From Coptis chinensis (taxonomy: Eukaryota; Streptophyta; Magnoliopsida; Ranunculales; Ranunculaceae), in contig CM027378.1 of the NCBI GenBank assembly GCA_015680905.1, positions 1,240,001 through 1,304,000 of the forward strand: a stretch of DNA of 64,000 bases, given 5' to 3'. Numbering within the stretch: position 1 is the first letter of the stretch; every line of letters starts with the position of its first letter. The notes beneath the pieces were generated by a model. That model was not told the DNA's origin and did not search any database. It was given only the letters and a program-made list of their open reading frames with translations. This document shows, in pieces, positions 1 to 10,689 of this stretch. The translations under genes were made by a program, and so were the position numbers.

Positions 1-370
1 GATTTGGGAATAGTGTGTTCTCCGGTTCCAAGTTTCAACTCTCACGCCAATGTGCTTGAGATGGAAATTTCATCGCGAATGCTACAATCTCTTTATAGCC
101 ACATTTTGAATTTCTCATGATGATGATCCCGATGTCCCTTTGGTTTTGGTTCTTTGGATGTTAGAAGTCATTTTGTATGGTGCAATTTACCTGTATGGGA
201 AATTTTCAGCGGATTGCTGCTTTGTCGTCATGAAAAGCTTCCTTAGTATTCATATTCACACATGCCTTAGTTTCCTTTGAAGAGGCACTATAATCTTTTA
301 TTATTTTTTTTTTATGGTGAAAAAAGCCTAGAATGAAGTTGGTTTTTGGTTTGAACTGTGAGACTTGACA
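1..370. other. No recognisable feature
   Basis: The stretch is AT-rich with a T run near 300. The one short minus-strand ORF has no recognisable domain. I see nothing assignable before the palindromic array begins. Confidence 0.6.
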
Positions 371-379
371 TGTTCTATT

Positions 380-717
380 TTCATTCATACCCACAATAGG
401 TATGAACAATCAGCTATGAACATTGATTGTGGCTATAAAAACATGAACCCAAAACAGATATGAACAATAACTGTTCATACCCCAAATTATGAACATTAGC
501 TATGAACAATAGGTATGAACAAAATAGATATGAACAATAAACGTTCACACCCAAAATCAGATATATGAACATTGATTGTTTATACCTAAAACATATATGA
601 ACAATAAATGTTCATACCCAAAACAGACATGAACATTGATTGTTCATACCAAAAATACATATATGAACAATAAATATTCATACCCAAAATATATATAAAC
701 ATTGATTGTTCATTTTT
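380..717. repeat. Palindromic minisatellite array, cluster 1
   Basis: About ten degenerate copies of a short inverted repeat of the form TATGAACA-N4-TGTTCATA are packed into ~340 bases, separated by short A-rich linkers. One unit reads ATGAACATTGATTGTTCAT. Each unit can fold on itself. The minus-strand ORF here is repeat-encoded (ILGMNIY-type repeats) and is not a gene. Related clusters occur near 16.33-16.64, 20.24-20.50, 21.6 and 22.1-22.5 kb. The family is not known to me. Confidence 0.85.
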
Positions 718-1299
718 TGGGGTAGCGCCGCAGGCGCGTCGAGGTCTCGTGGGCCGTAGGCACGGGCATACCCTAGTGAGGAAACATGGGGGATCCCCTA
801 GGGATGTAAAAAATAACTTTTCTTTCATGTTGCGAGCAAATGTGTTCTATAATGGGGCAGCAAGCCCAAGCCCTGTGTCTGTTACGATATCAGGAACACC
901 ACAAAAACTGAGACATGATCAGATTCCATCAAGGAATAGAGGCTCACCGGTGAAACGGAATTGGAATGGGACTGGGATCCTGGCGACACCACCAAGACGA
1001 AGAACACACGTGGAACAGTCCAATCGACAACGAGAACGATGGCAGGTGAGGAGATAGTCGAGGTTTGGCGATTGAAACGAGAATGGATATTTTCAAAAGG
1101 ATGTGTCGGTGACCGTTGTTGGGTATGGGCAAGGGGCCCGATAATAAACAAGTCGGGGACATGGGCCAGACATTCAAGGCCCAACCCAAGAGGCACGAGA
1201 GGGACACATGGGCTCTACAAGTATGATAGGACCAAGCGAGGGGCCTTGGTGGTATGGAGCCCGAATATAGCAATCGAATCGGTCATGGATGTGGATGAG

Positions 1300-2775
1300 G
1301 TCATGGGTATAAAAAATGGTTCGATGGGAGACAAGATGGGTCTCCGGGTATGATCCGGCTTACGGAAGCAAGACATATAACCCAGACACGGAGTGTGTCT
1401 TGGGGAAAGTGGAAACAGGATACCTAGGCTTGGAGGATACTAGCTTGGGAAATGGAAAAGCTATAGGGAATGATTATACCTTGCCGAAAAATAGTTTTTC
1501 TTACCTTACCGAGGCAAATATCTCTCATCTTGATTATCAAAACTCAGATGGGACTAAGCGTGTTTTCAGCCAGTCTGGACCTGATAATCCTGGGTTTTGC
1601 TTCATTGGGCAACCAACACGAGGTAAAAGGGGTAGAGCTGTGGTGGCTCGAGGAGGAAAGCATAAAAGAGGTTTTTTCAGAGGTATTAGAAAAGAATCAA
1701 AAGAGGTTGGTGTGGGAAAGAAAAGGAAAAGAGTTTAGTGGTTCGAGAAACGACCAAAGAAAGAAAAAGGATGGGTGATAATGGATGGCGAAGGATCAGT
1801 TGGAGGCTGGCAGTACAGAAGTCCATGAGGGCAAAACTGGAAGCGGATGACCTCAGGGCTAGGGGTATGGGGAACTTGCTGATACCGGAGAATGCCCGAG
1901 TATACCCAATATCGAGTGGGTTTGTGGAGTCCAGTGTACCATCTGAAGGGTCGTTGGATTCTAGTGAGCCCTACGTGGATGAAGGAGGGATATCCCCACG
2001 AAGAAGGCATTCCCTCGGATGCTTTTACTGAGATGAAGAAGATGGGTATTCAACAAGTGAAGATGATGAAGTGGACCCATATAATGAAGAAGAGCAAGGT
2101 ATGGTGGTGTATAATGGGAGCCATCAAGAGGGAGGTCTCCAGCGGCAATGCCCTCTCGTGATTTGGTCTATGAGTCGGGAGGATAGTGTCACACAACCCG
2201 ACCTCGGCTTTTGATGATTCAACGGTGGGGGAATCTTCTCAACCCGACTTTTCGAAAGAGATGGAAAAGCAAGAAACCTAAGAAATCAAGGGGTGAGTGC
2301 AGTGGCTATGGTGGAAGTGCTAGAGTTAGAGGTAACAACAATGTGATTCAAACAACAGTGGGGGTCTGTGTAGTCCTCCCCCAGGGTTTGCGGCGGCTGT
2401 CCCCAAACAGCTGCCTCGACAGAAATGATAGAAGCCTGGAATTGCGGGGAATAGGTTCCTCCACGGCAATTCAAAATCTAAAGGATCTGGTGGTCTAGCT
2501 ATGTTTTGGAAAGGAGTGCAGCTGGAGGTCCTTGGAGCCACGGCACACATCGGTTCTGAGGGAAACGAAGAACTGGCTGCTTTTGGGGCTTTGGCTTGGG
2601 ATGGGGAAGGCAAGTTGGTGGAGGCAGCTACTCGTGATTTGAAATTTGCTAGTAGTAGTCTTGAGGAGGCTGAGTTGGTGGCAATGGAAGTGGCAGCAAT
2701 GCTAGCAAGGACCACAGGCAGAACCTCTTTCCTTTTTGAAGGAGACTGTAGGCAGGTTGTGCAGTCTGCTTGAGA
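1300..2775 (+). pseudogene. Internally deleted LINE remnant: ORF1 tail, endonuclease start, RNase H
   Basis: The 1316-1738 frame ends in a basic Lys/Arg-rich tail of the type seen in plant L1 ORF1 proteins. After several frame breaks a short GGLAMFWK-type stretch near 2490-2520 resembles the start of an L1 endonuclease. About 30 codons later the frame at 2501-2773 reads like a plant RVT_3 RNase H domain: AAFGALAWDGEGK, then EAELVAMEVA, then FEGDCRQVV. The rest of the endonuclease and the whole reverse transcriptase are missing. This is inferred from motif order, without alignment. No poly(A) or target duplication was identified. Confidence 0.55.
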
Positions 2776-2869
2776 ACTCCATGTAAATTAGAATACCTAA
2801 ACTGGAAATTAGACTCTATTGATTGTATGATTTTGGGCTTGTGTCGACCTTTCACCTTTTGTAATTTTA

Positions 2870-3700
2870 ATGCTCAAATGTTGAAGCTCATGATTTAGCT
2901 AGGTGGGCATCAAAGAACCTTGATGAGAGCCTGCTACGCTGAACATATGTTGAAATGTAGTACAATACCTTTGATGTATGAGTTATGGCATGTTTTCTAC
3001 CGAAACAAAAAAAAAAATGATCACATTGCACTTTTTAGCTTTTTACTTTTTAGGATACACAAAAAGGCTCACACAAAAAAATCACACAAAATGATCACAC
3101 ATACTTTTTGGTTTTTTTGACGACTGTGATCTGATAGCCCATGCAACATGGTGGTTTGGATAGTAGTCACTATGGTTAATTCTCTAATTCATGTCTCTCT
3201 CTCTCTCGCTCGGAATGAAACGATTAACATCATGTTAGTTTAGATGGCGAGATTACTATTCTTAATCGTCGGATAGGCTCGGTCATAAATGAACAATATT
3301 TTTTGTCCTCCTTGTTGTATGTGATGGTGATGGTGATGGTGATGGTGTTGGTGGTGATACATGGTGTTAAACTAATAAAACAAGGCTAAATCATGGTGTT
3401 AAACTATGGTATGCTATCAAATCTGGGCCAAAACAAAAACAAATAATGCAAATAAAATAGATGGGATAACAAACAAATATGAGTAAACAAATAATAAATG
3501 AGGATAATAAATATAGAAAAATATAAGCTAAATATAAGCACTTAAGTTGGGAATGCGCAGTTAAATCGGTACTCGGTCACTACTCGTTTGAAGAGTGACT
3601 AGGTGTAATTGGTCGGGGATTAATCGACATTAATCGGGCGATTTTTCAAAACACTATATTTCTTTAACATCATAATGAAGCCAATTAAGAACTCAATCAA
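2870..3700. other. Intergenic, simple repeats only
   Basis: It contains an A-run at ~3006, a short CT microsatellite at ~3194-3211 and a TGATGG-type microsatellite at ~3325-3355. The rest is AT-rich unique-looking DNA without supported coding. Confidence 0.6.
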
Positions 3701-3709
3701 TCAATAAAC

Positions 3710-4378
3710 TGTTGGTTTTTTCCCTCACATGAGGAGGAAAGGAAAGGATTTCATTATGCGTGGAAATGTTTGAGCGCTACCCGCGCTCAGATTGGCCTTG
3801 ACCAAGGCACGACCCGCGCCCATGCCGTGGAAGACTTCCAGTACTTTCAGCGCGACACGCGCTCAGTTTGTTCTTGCCCGAGGCGCGACCCGTGCCCAAG
3901 TCTATTTTCATAAGAAATTTGGGACTGCGAGTTTGCAATAAGAGTTAGAGTTTTTGGCAAAACCTAACACCAAGAAAACACAAAGTCGAGAAAAACAAAA
4001 AAGTCGAGAAAACCAATCTTGAAAGCTATCAAGATTGAGAAAGAACCTTTACAGAGAGACAACCCTGTAAAGAGATAAGAGTGATCTAGTAAGGTTAGAG
4101 ACTGAAAGGAGAGATTGTAATCTTCCTTTCCACTTTATAAAGAACTAGCTCTTGTGGAAGTAGGCACCATTGGCCGAACCACGGTATATCTTTGTGTTGT
4201 GGTTTGCTTTTCTTTTACATTATTATTATTTGTTGTTAATAGTTGTTTTTTAGCGAAATTTGGGCATGTTAGTATAGGTTGTAGTTGATATTTAGAATTT
4301 GTCTGGAGTTGAATTGTGTTCAAATACAAGTTATCTGTGTAGTGGGGGAATCGATTGGTATTGGTATAAACCCCAACA
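3710..4378 (+). mobile_element. LTR of an LTR retrotransposon (5' LTR)
   Basis: The segment starts TGTTGG and ends CCAACA, a perfect 6-bp terminal inverted match of TG...CA type. Two bases after its end lies TGGTATCAAAACAC, close to the tRNA-iMet primer site TGGTATCAGAGC. A TATA-like box (TTTATAAAG) lies at ~4133. Together these make it a 669-bp 5' LTR, most like a Copia element. No gag or pol follows, so the element is truncated. Two diverged ~50-bp GC-rich units (each with CGCGCTCAG and CACGACCCG-like words) repeat at 3769-3822 and 3849-3900. Confidence 0.75.
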
Positions 4379-4380
4379 AG

Positions 4381-4396
4381 TGGTATCAAAACACTC
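4381..4396 (+). other. Primer-binding site, tRNA-iMet type
   Basis: TGGTATCAAAACACTC sits 2 bases after the LTR end. It matches the start of the plant iMet primer site with A for G at position 9 and later drift. It sets the element's orientation as plus. Confidence 0.7.
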
Positions 4397-4480
4397 AATC
4401 AGCTAAAATAAATAAAGAGGACTGAAGTGTTGATTGATCGGCAAAATGTCGAGTTAGATGTTTAACAGGGGAATAGTCAA

Positions 4481-4674
4481 GTGAGCGGAGCGAACGATCT
4501 GGGCAGAAGGGGGGGTTATGCGGACAAAAATGAAATTGGTTGGTTTTTGTCTGTCTGTCCTCACCTATCCCTCTCTCTCTCTTCCTCTCCCTCTCCCTCT
4601 CAACCAAACCCTAACTCTCTCTCTCCCCCCCCATAAACCCATCTCTCCCTCTCTGTTCTCCACCCTCCGCTCAC
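4481..4674 (+). mobile_element. CT-rich TIR repeat, copy 1
   Basis: This 194-bp unit starts GTGAGCGGAGCGAACGATCT and ends CTCCGCTCAC, giving a 10-bp terminal inverted repeat. The interior contains a GGTTGGTTTTTGTCTGTCTGT-like block followed by a long CT tract. The segment at 21929-22120 is the same family inverted: same ends, same TGTCTGTCTGT block, same CT tract, 192 bp. Both have GGGGC next to the tract-side end. It is MITE-like; the superfamily is not assigned and no clear target duplication was seen. The ORFs here are low-complexity. Confidence 0.7.
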
Positions 4675-4704
4675 GCCCCAACTGCTTAGCAGTTATCTAG
4701 TTGA

Positions 4705-4905
4705 GTGAGCGGAGGCCGAAACGATCTTAGCGAAAGGAGGGTATCGCGGAAAAAACCAAATTGGTTGGTTTATGTGCAATGCAATGCATCCTCAACCTCT
4801 CTCTCATTTTTTCTTTCCCCCAATACCCTTTCTCTTCTTCTCCCCAATACCCTTTCTCCTTCCCCCCGACTCTCTCTCTCCCCAGCTCAGCTCCTCCCCC
4901 CATTG
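4705..4905 (+). mobile_element. CT-rich repeat, copy 2 (degenerate)
   Basis: It begins GTGAGCGGAGGCCGAAACGA, followed by an AACCAAATTGGTTGGTTTATG block and a CT-rich tract, in the same order as copy 1. The far inverted end is not clear. It lies 30 bases after copy 1 in the same orientation. Confidence 0.55.
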
Positions 4906-4969
4906 CCATGCGGTATACTAGTACAATTACTTTCGGCTAATTAGCACGTATTTAATCGGGAGTTGGAGA

Positions 4970-5225
4970 CTTAGTCCAAACGGTGTGGCCATATTGTTGG
5001 GGATTTTTCTAAGTCCAAATCCCAAACGACATGGCCACATCGTTTTGGACTAGTCTAGACGGTGTGGCCATGTCGTTTGGGATTTGAACTTTGAAAAAAT
5101 ATAAAGTTCTGATTTTTGGGCTCTTGACCGGTGTGGGTACATCGTTTGGACTAAGTCCCAAACGGTGTGTCCAAGTCGTTTGGGACTTAGTCCAAATGAC
5201 CTAGCCGGGTCGTTTAAATTTGGGG
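4970..5225. repeat. Alternating inverted repeat of GTGTGGCCAT...CGTTTGGG units
   Basis: At least five variants of a ~30-bp unit, for example GGTGTGGCCATGTCGTTTGG or its reverse complement, lie head-to-head and head-to-tail near 4978, 5020, 5055, 5127 and 5160, with a weaker one at 5195. The words AAACGGTGT and CGTTTGGGA recur at unit ends. The unit resembles sub-repeats seen in non-autonomous plant transposons. No coding. Confidence 0.65.
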
Positions 5226-5239
5226 TTTTCGAATTCAAC

Positions 5240-5498
5240 ATTTTGGGACCAATGGCACACTTGTCGTCAGTGGCCGAGGCGAACGATTTTAGCTATCTTG
5301 AGACAAAAACCAACTTGGTTTGGTTTACGTTTCCTCAATCTTCTCTCTTATTTTTTTTTCCCAAATACCTTTCTCCTTCACCCATCTCTTCTCTCTCCCA
5401 CCCCCCAACTCTCTCTCTCCTCCAACTTTTCCCCAACCCCACAGATATATAGGAATTGTTTTTTTTTTTTAATTTTTGGGACCAATGGCACACTTGTA
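5240..5498 (+). mobile_element. CT-rich repeat, copy 3, flanked by a ~24-bp direct repeat
   Basis: The unit GTGGCCGAGGCGAACGATTT... with an ACCAACTTGGTTTGG block and a CT tract runs 5270-5450. TTTTGGGACCAATGGCACAC stands just before it (~5241) and again just after it (~5475, preceded by a T run). This looks like an insertion with a long target duplication, which argues against a simple cut-and-paste element for this copy. Confidence 0.6.
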
Positions 5499-5502
5499 AT
5501 AA

Positions 5503-5790
5503 TTGTTTTTTTTTTGCAATGACCACAATATAAGTCCGTCGATGCCAGGACCGAATGCATTACAACCAGCGTTCTCAAACTCAAATTCCCCTCGCTTTCG
5601 ACTCAACTTTCCAAGAACTCCTCCCTCAACTACTCTCTCCCTAAACTATTCCAAGGTAACCCACAATTCTTTCTCGTTCTCCTCAATAATGATCCGCACA
5701 CCGGTTGAAGTGCATTTTGACAAAGACAACTACCTTATCTCCACACTTCACTCCTCTCTTTCTTCTTGTCTCACTAGATAAAAACTAGAT
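5503..5790 (+). CDS. Unrecognised short Ser/Pro-rich ORF
   Basis: The reading frame (92 codons) is rich in Ser, Asn, Phe and Pro, resembling a transit-peptide-like first exon. It lies between repeats with no identifiable domain and no clear continuation. It may be a captured first exon or chance. Confidence 0.2.
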
Positions 5791-5899
5791 CTCTTTGAAG
5801 AAGAGCCTACGGTTCCTCCTCCTCAATGGTTGAATACCCCGAGTTGAAACTCCCCAAGGTATATATGCAATTTTAAAGTGAAAGTTTTAGTTTTTAGAT

Positions 5900-6620
5900 T
5901 TTTTTGTGATTTGAGATGATGGAGTACAGATAATTTTGATTGTTAGCATTTACGGCGTGTCATTTGTCTAGGATCGATAATTAGTAATCCGTTGGTCATC
6001 AAATGTGAAAGGTAAAGAAAACTTGAATGGATTAATTTTCGAATGGATTAATTTTCCAATGGGCCGTTGGATGGTTTTTGCCATTAAATAAGCATATGAG
6101 TTTGTCGAATTACCCTACATCTCTACGCACCATAGATTTAGCCTAATTTTCCAACATATGGTTAAAACAAGCATGTTTTGAATTCATCGTGTTGCACAAA
6201 CACAATTAAAATTTGAGTCTCGTGATGGTTCATCTAATTGTGTAATTTACTACAAGTGACTAATTGTATAATTTACTACAAGGTTAATGAATGTTTTACG
6301 CTTTCTATAGATATATTTGAAGTTTCTTGGTGCACACTACTTTCTTCTGATTACTCTGTCCAACTTATAATTGAGTTCAATGAAATATATACAAATTTAT
6401 ACACTAAGTTGTTCTGAACAATGTTTAGGTCCCCTTAAAGTATTAACCTCATTGAGACTAGATAAACAAAACTAAGGGACCCTTAAGGCCTTAAATGATG
6501 TTTGATGTATTTTGTCTCCTTCTCCTTCAAAAGGTTCTTGCGGCCATTCTTTGAGTCTCGTGATGGTTCATCTTCTTTGTATAATACCTTAGTTAGTATT
6601 TTAGATTCTCATCGCTCACC
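5900..6620. other. Intergenic, no supported feature
   Basis: AT-rich DNA with short local repeats (GAATGGATTAATTTTC twice near 6030; CTAATTGTRTAATTTACTACAAG twice near 6240-6280). No coding signal. Confidence 0.55.
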
Positions 6621-6628
6621 TGTCATGT

Positions 6629-6818
6629 GGAATGTAGTATGTACCTGACCTTGAAATAATTGGTGATCCTAATAAATGAGTGAAGTTCTTGGTACTATCT
6701 TGATGCGAAAGAGACAAGCGATTAATGCGTGGTAGGAGGAGCCATGTTACATACCAAGAACTTCACTCATTTATTAGGATCACCAATTATTATTCAAGGT
6801 CAGGTACATACTACATTC
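6629..6818. repeat. Hairpin: 66-bp inverted repeat with 57-bp loop
   Basis: The left arm (6629-6694, GGAATGTAGTATGTACCTGA...) and right arm (6752-6818) are reverse complements with only a few changes around an A/T run. The loop contains GAGACAAGCGATTAATGCGT... (6711-6752), repeated almost identically just outside the hairpin at 6834-6872. The high arm identity suggests a recent origin and a transcript that would fold into double-stranded RNA. Confidence 0.85.
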
Positions 6819-6957
6819 CTATTGATCGTTCATGAGACAAGCGATTAATGCGTGGTAGGAGCCATGTTACATGCCGGTTTGTAGTCGATGGATACAATAT
6901 GTGTGTGTGCTTGAACAGACAAAAAGCTGTTAAATTTTGTAATCTCTATTGATGTAG

Positions 6958-8645
6958 GTGCTTGTTAAATCTCCATGGATAGAGTGCCAATAAATAGATC
7001 ACATTTGTATATGCGGGGATGACCACATTTCTTCCTTACTCTTGGCTGGAGAGGTAACTATCCTCAAATAATTAATCTTATTATTAGTTTTTTAGTATTT
7101 TCAGATTGTTAATTTATTTTAGAATCAGTAACTCTTCTAATTGACTAACAACCTAGACCAATTGTGCGCACACACGACCACAATTTGAAACTAAAGCTAT
7201 GGGAGCTGTCGAAGACCCAAGAGGAGATGATCGAAGATATGGGCTTCAAGCAGCTGAGGAACATTGGGCATTTTCAAGCAGATAAACACCTTGTATCTGC
7301 TTTAGTAGATCGTTGGAGGCGGAGACCAATTCTTTTCATTTTCCTGCTTTCGAGATGACCATTACGCTTGAAGATGTAGCGTATATACTGGGCTTAAATG
7401 TGTTTGGGAAAGCGGTGGTCGGAAATCAAATTATGCGCAAGTCGAGCATGTAAAAATATTTGGGTGCACAACCTCCAAAGACAATGATCATGAGGGAAGA
7501 GTGTTAAACTATGTTGGTTGACACAGACATTTTCCACAGTTCAAGCTGGTTTAAATGTTGACGAAAGACAACGCACAATAGCGTATGTGCTCTTCCTAAT
7601 TGGAAGCACAGTTTTTTCAGAGCCCGGAGGCCATAATGTACAAACTAAGTACCTACCTCTCCTTGCAAATACGCTCAAGTGTGGTCAGTATGCTTGGGGC
7701 AGTGCTGTTCTTGCATTCCTATTCAACGCACTTTGGAGGGCGTCACTTTGTGAAACCAAACATGCATGGTCGAAGAAGTAATTGCATTGTTTCAAATCTG
7801 TGTGGCTCTTCTACTCTGTTGTCGGTAGGTATTTTTGGTTCCAAACTTAATCGTTTTAATTATTAACTGTGTATTGATGAATTGTTGTTCCCTAATGAAA
7901 ATTTGGTTGTAGTCGTGGTTTTACGAGAGGTTTAGCAAATGGCAACCGAGGCGTCAACCAGCGATTGTATTCCCTGCTGCTTGCCGATGGAACAACTCCT
8001 TAAACCGACCTTGCAAGCACACATACGGATTTTTGAGTGAGGAGTTGGACAAACTTTGGGAAGATCAGGTTAGTTGTGTGTTTGATTCTCAATTCAACTT
8101 TTTAGTGGTCATGTGAAAAAGTAGTTAATAATACCAGTCATATTATATATATCTAACATGAAGCCATCCTTTATGATTATGAGTCGGGTATTCTTGAATT
8201 TGAAATAAATGTATACGTTAAATATAAACTAACGTGTATTTCATTAGGTAATTTGGCTGCCGTGGGATTCATGGGGGGATGCTCCTAAGTTAGCCCTGGA
8301 TTCTTCTTGTATTCAACCCTTGTCTACATGGTTGATCCACTTTGACATCCTCGAGAGGTTTATGCCTGAGATGTTTTGAGGCGATATGGGTTACAACAAC
8401 ACATACCGCCTAGCCCACTTAGATGGAACCGGAAAGCAAAAGGAGCTGATATGACGGCCGCATGCACAGAGTGGGATCAGTGGCGGTTGTGGGACTGTGT
8501 CGAGGCGGAAGTAAGATTTTCTGCGGCAACACAGGCAGCGTATCTTGAATGGTATGAGATTCATAGTGTCACTCACATCAGACCATTGTCTAGTCGCGAG
8601 TCATTGCTAAAGGATAGACTAAACGAACAGGTGATACTTTTATAA
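6958..8645 (+). pseudogene. Plant mobile domain (PMD) gene, exons decayed
   Basis: Exon 1 (ATG at 6975, donor GAG|GTAACT near 7052) carries SHLYM then DDHIS-like residues in shifted frames. The exon from ~7150 reads GFKQLRNIGHFQADKHLVSALVDRWR, then in another frame ETNSFHFP...ITLEDVAYILGLNVFG, the PMD core. The 7518-7781 frame continues with RTIAYVLFLIGSTVFSEPGG and YLPLLAN. Later exons give WFYERF (7915 on) and RRYGLQQHIP (from ~8376), the PMD C-terminal signature. A relative on the opposite strand at 17.5-19.3 kb aligns exon by exon. Frameshifts and stops at several points make it a pseudogene. PMD occurs in MAIN-like proteins and in transposon genes; the Ulp1 part downstream favours the latter. 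Confidence 0.75.
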
Positions 8646-8649
8646 ATCT

Positions 8650-9024
8650 GCGAGTTTGTTTGCTTCCGGTACTTCTTTACTAATTTATTCAATAACTAAT
8701 TGGTTATGCAAAATCGGCGCTTAATAGTACTTAATGTTGTGGTCAGTGCAAAATATCCATAGCATGTTCTGCTGTGTTCAAATTTGTAGAAGTAGTACAT
8801 GTTGTGGAAATATATGCCTTTGTGAGCAATAGTAAATAATCTCTTAAAACCTCTGCACTTTGTGTTCATCGTCAAATTGAATGCCTCATGATTTATTCAT
8901 TTGCCTTATTGCCCGCAGATCTATTGATTTTGTATTGATTGAATGCCATGATTTCTTTTACACGACCTCTGATTAATCAAACTTGATCATTCATGACTTA
9001 AGGGTTTAAGTCGTTGAGGGGTCA

Positions 9025-9063
<39 letters not shown>

Positions 9064-9410
9064 TATTATTTTTTTTTTTTATTTTTTTTTTTTATTTTTT
9101 TTTTAATTTTTATTTATGGTATTAACTTGATCATGCATACACATTATGGGCAATGGGCCTAGGCAGTAGGCCATATAATATGGCATAAATCAGGTTATAT
9201 ATGTAGTAATTGTGAATGCATAATGCCATGCTTTTGTGATTTTATAAAAAAAATTGGATTTTGTATCTTTATAAAGCTTGAACTTTGGCACTTTTATAGT
9301 TAACCTTAACTACTTATGTGAGTTTTTCTTGTCCTATGGTTTATACCTTGCATATGTGTCAAGTCCCAATATCTTTGTAACTAACACTACTTATGCTTTC
9401 TAATAGAGTA
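8650..9410. other. Probable intron or spacer with TA microsatellite
   Basis: AT-rich, with a (TA)n run at ~9029-9060 followed by a T-rich tract to ~9110. It lies between PMD exons and the acidic linker exons. No coding seen. Confidence 0.5.
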
Positions 9411-10262
9411 ATCGTTGTTTTCGCCTAGCGAGAATGCTTGAACCTGTTTTTCAGCAAATCCCTGGTGTCATTATCCCTCAAGAGTTGAGAGACTTGCACA
9501 ATGAAATATTAAGAGATGCGGCAGAAGGCGTGACGGTTGAAGAAAGTGGTTTGCAAACGGACCATCTGGAAGTGGATCCTTATGCGGCACCCACTTATTC
9601 CTCCCCAACTAGTGGTAGTGACACTGATGGATAGGCTGAAACCAACCGTCACCCAAAAACTTCCATGCGGTCACCACTTGAGCATGTCCATCTTCCTCAA
9701 GGTAAATGCAGTTGTGCATTAAACATGTTCTGTCCATTTCTAATGCATCTGATATTTTTGTGTAGATAGCAATAATAAAAACAAATCGATTGCAAGAGAA
9801 GCAGTTCAGGGGGATAGTGGAATGGGTTTGTTGAGTGAGCATGGTGCTAGAAGGTCATATAGTGGTAGAGACTCAGAAGAAGACACTGATGAAGCTGGAA
9901 ATGGTCAGTATCACTTTTCAGTTGTCAATACTTGTGTATATAACATGTTTGTCTATAACAATCCCTTTTCTTATATAGATGTTCCATTGAAGAAAGGAAC
10001 TACAAAAACCCAAAGTAGAGGTGATCCAGGAAAGATTGCCACCGTCGAGGGAAATGAAAGGCTCGGTGAGCAAAGTTTGGCTGCTTGTACTAAAGGTAAG
10101 TTTTTTTTTTTTACCTAATTCTTACTTTGTCAGTTGCATATTGTTTACTCTTTTTTTGTTGTATGCGTCACGGATGCAGTGTCGGGTTTGGTCACGGTAT
10201 ATAGGGAGTCATACGATGAGGTCGATCGTCTGAAATTGTTTCAAGGAGTGATTGTCATATAG
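9410..10262 (+). pseudogene. Linker exons between PMD and Ulp1 parts
   Basis: Short open segments are bounded by plausible splice signals. 9416-9634 contains SGSDTDG just before a stop, matching SGSDTDGEAE in the minus-strand relative at ~17.15 kb. 9764-9901 is Ser/Arg/acidic, 9979-10094 is Lys/Gly-rich, and 10176-10262 follows an acceptor GATGCAG. The shared SGSDTDG words tie this block to the PMD gene. Exon ends are inferred. Confidence 0.45.
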
Positions 10263-10680
10263 ATAGTCTTATCATATATATAGATAATGTCTTAAAAGAT
10301 TGTTTTGGCGACACAATTTTGTTTCGACTCCTGACTCCTGAGGTTTTATTTCTTGCAGTTTTGCAATGTATATACTTGGGAAAACTGTCATACTCTTGTT
10401 TGTTATTGTTGGTTGTGTGTGCTGACTTCAAGTTGAACCCATATTGCTCAAGTCGAAATTCTTAAACCATGTTGAGTCATGTGGGGTTAGGATAGCTGTT
10501 ATGAATTATGACCATGTTGAGGCTTACACAATTCTTTGGCATGGCGATCCAACTCATTGAGCGAATGGCGAACTATTTACTTTGAATGCAGTAAGAATGT
10601 AGTTAGTTAAATTTCTTATAAGTCTCACTCATAAGGAATTGTGTCATTGTGATTTTTTTTGTACGTCGTTTCATGGCTTA
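10263..10680. other. Probable intron, no feature seen
   Basis: Unstructured AT-rich DNA between linker exons and the basic exons of the Ulp1 part. Confidence 0.4.
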
Positions 10681-10689
10681 TTTTATTAG

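Noticed and set aside
586-828. Minus-strand ORF with repeated ILGMNIYCSYM-like residues
   Set aside because: It is translated palindromic minisatellite, not a gene.
882-1273. Overlapping ORFs on both strands near 1 kb
   Set aside because: No domain on either strand; the plus strand carries the LINE-like frame farther on, and these look like shadows.
4395-5584. Several ORFs in CT-rich DNA (Arg/Glu-rich on one strand, Ser/Leu/Pro-rich on the other)
   Set aside because: Low-complexity translation of the CT-rich repeat family.
9029-9110. TA/T-rich tract as an origin or matrix attachment site
   Set aside because: A simple microsatellite explains it; nothing else supports a function.
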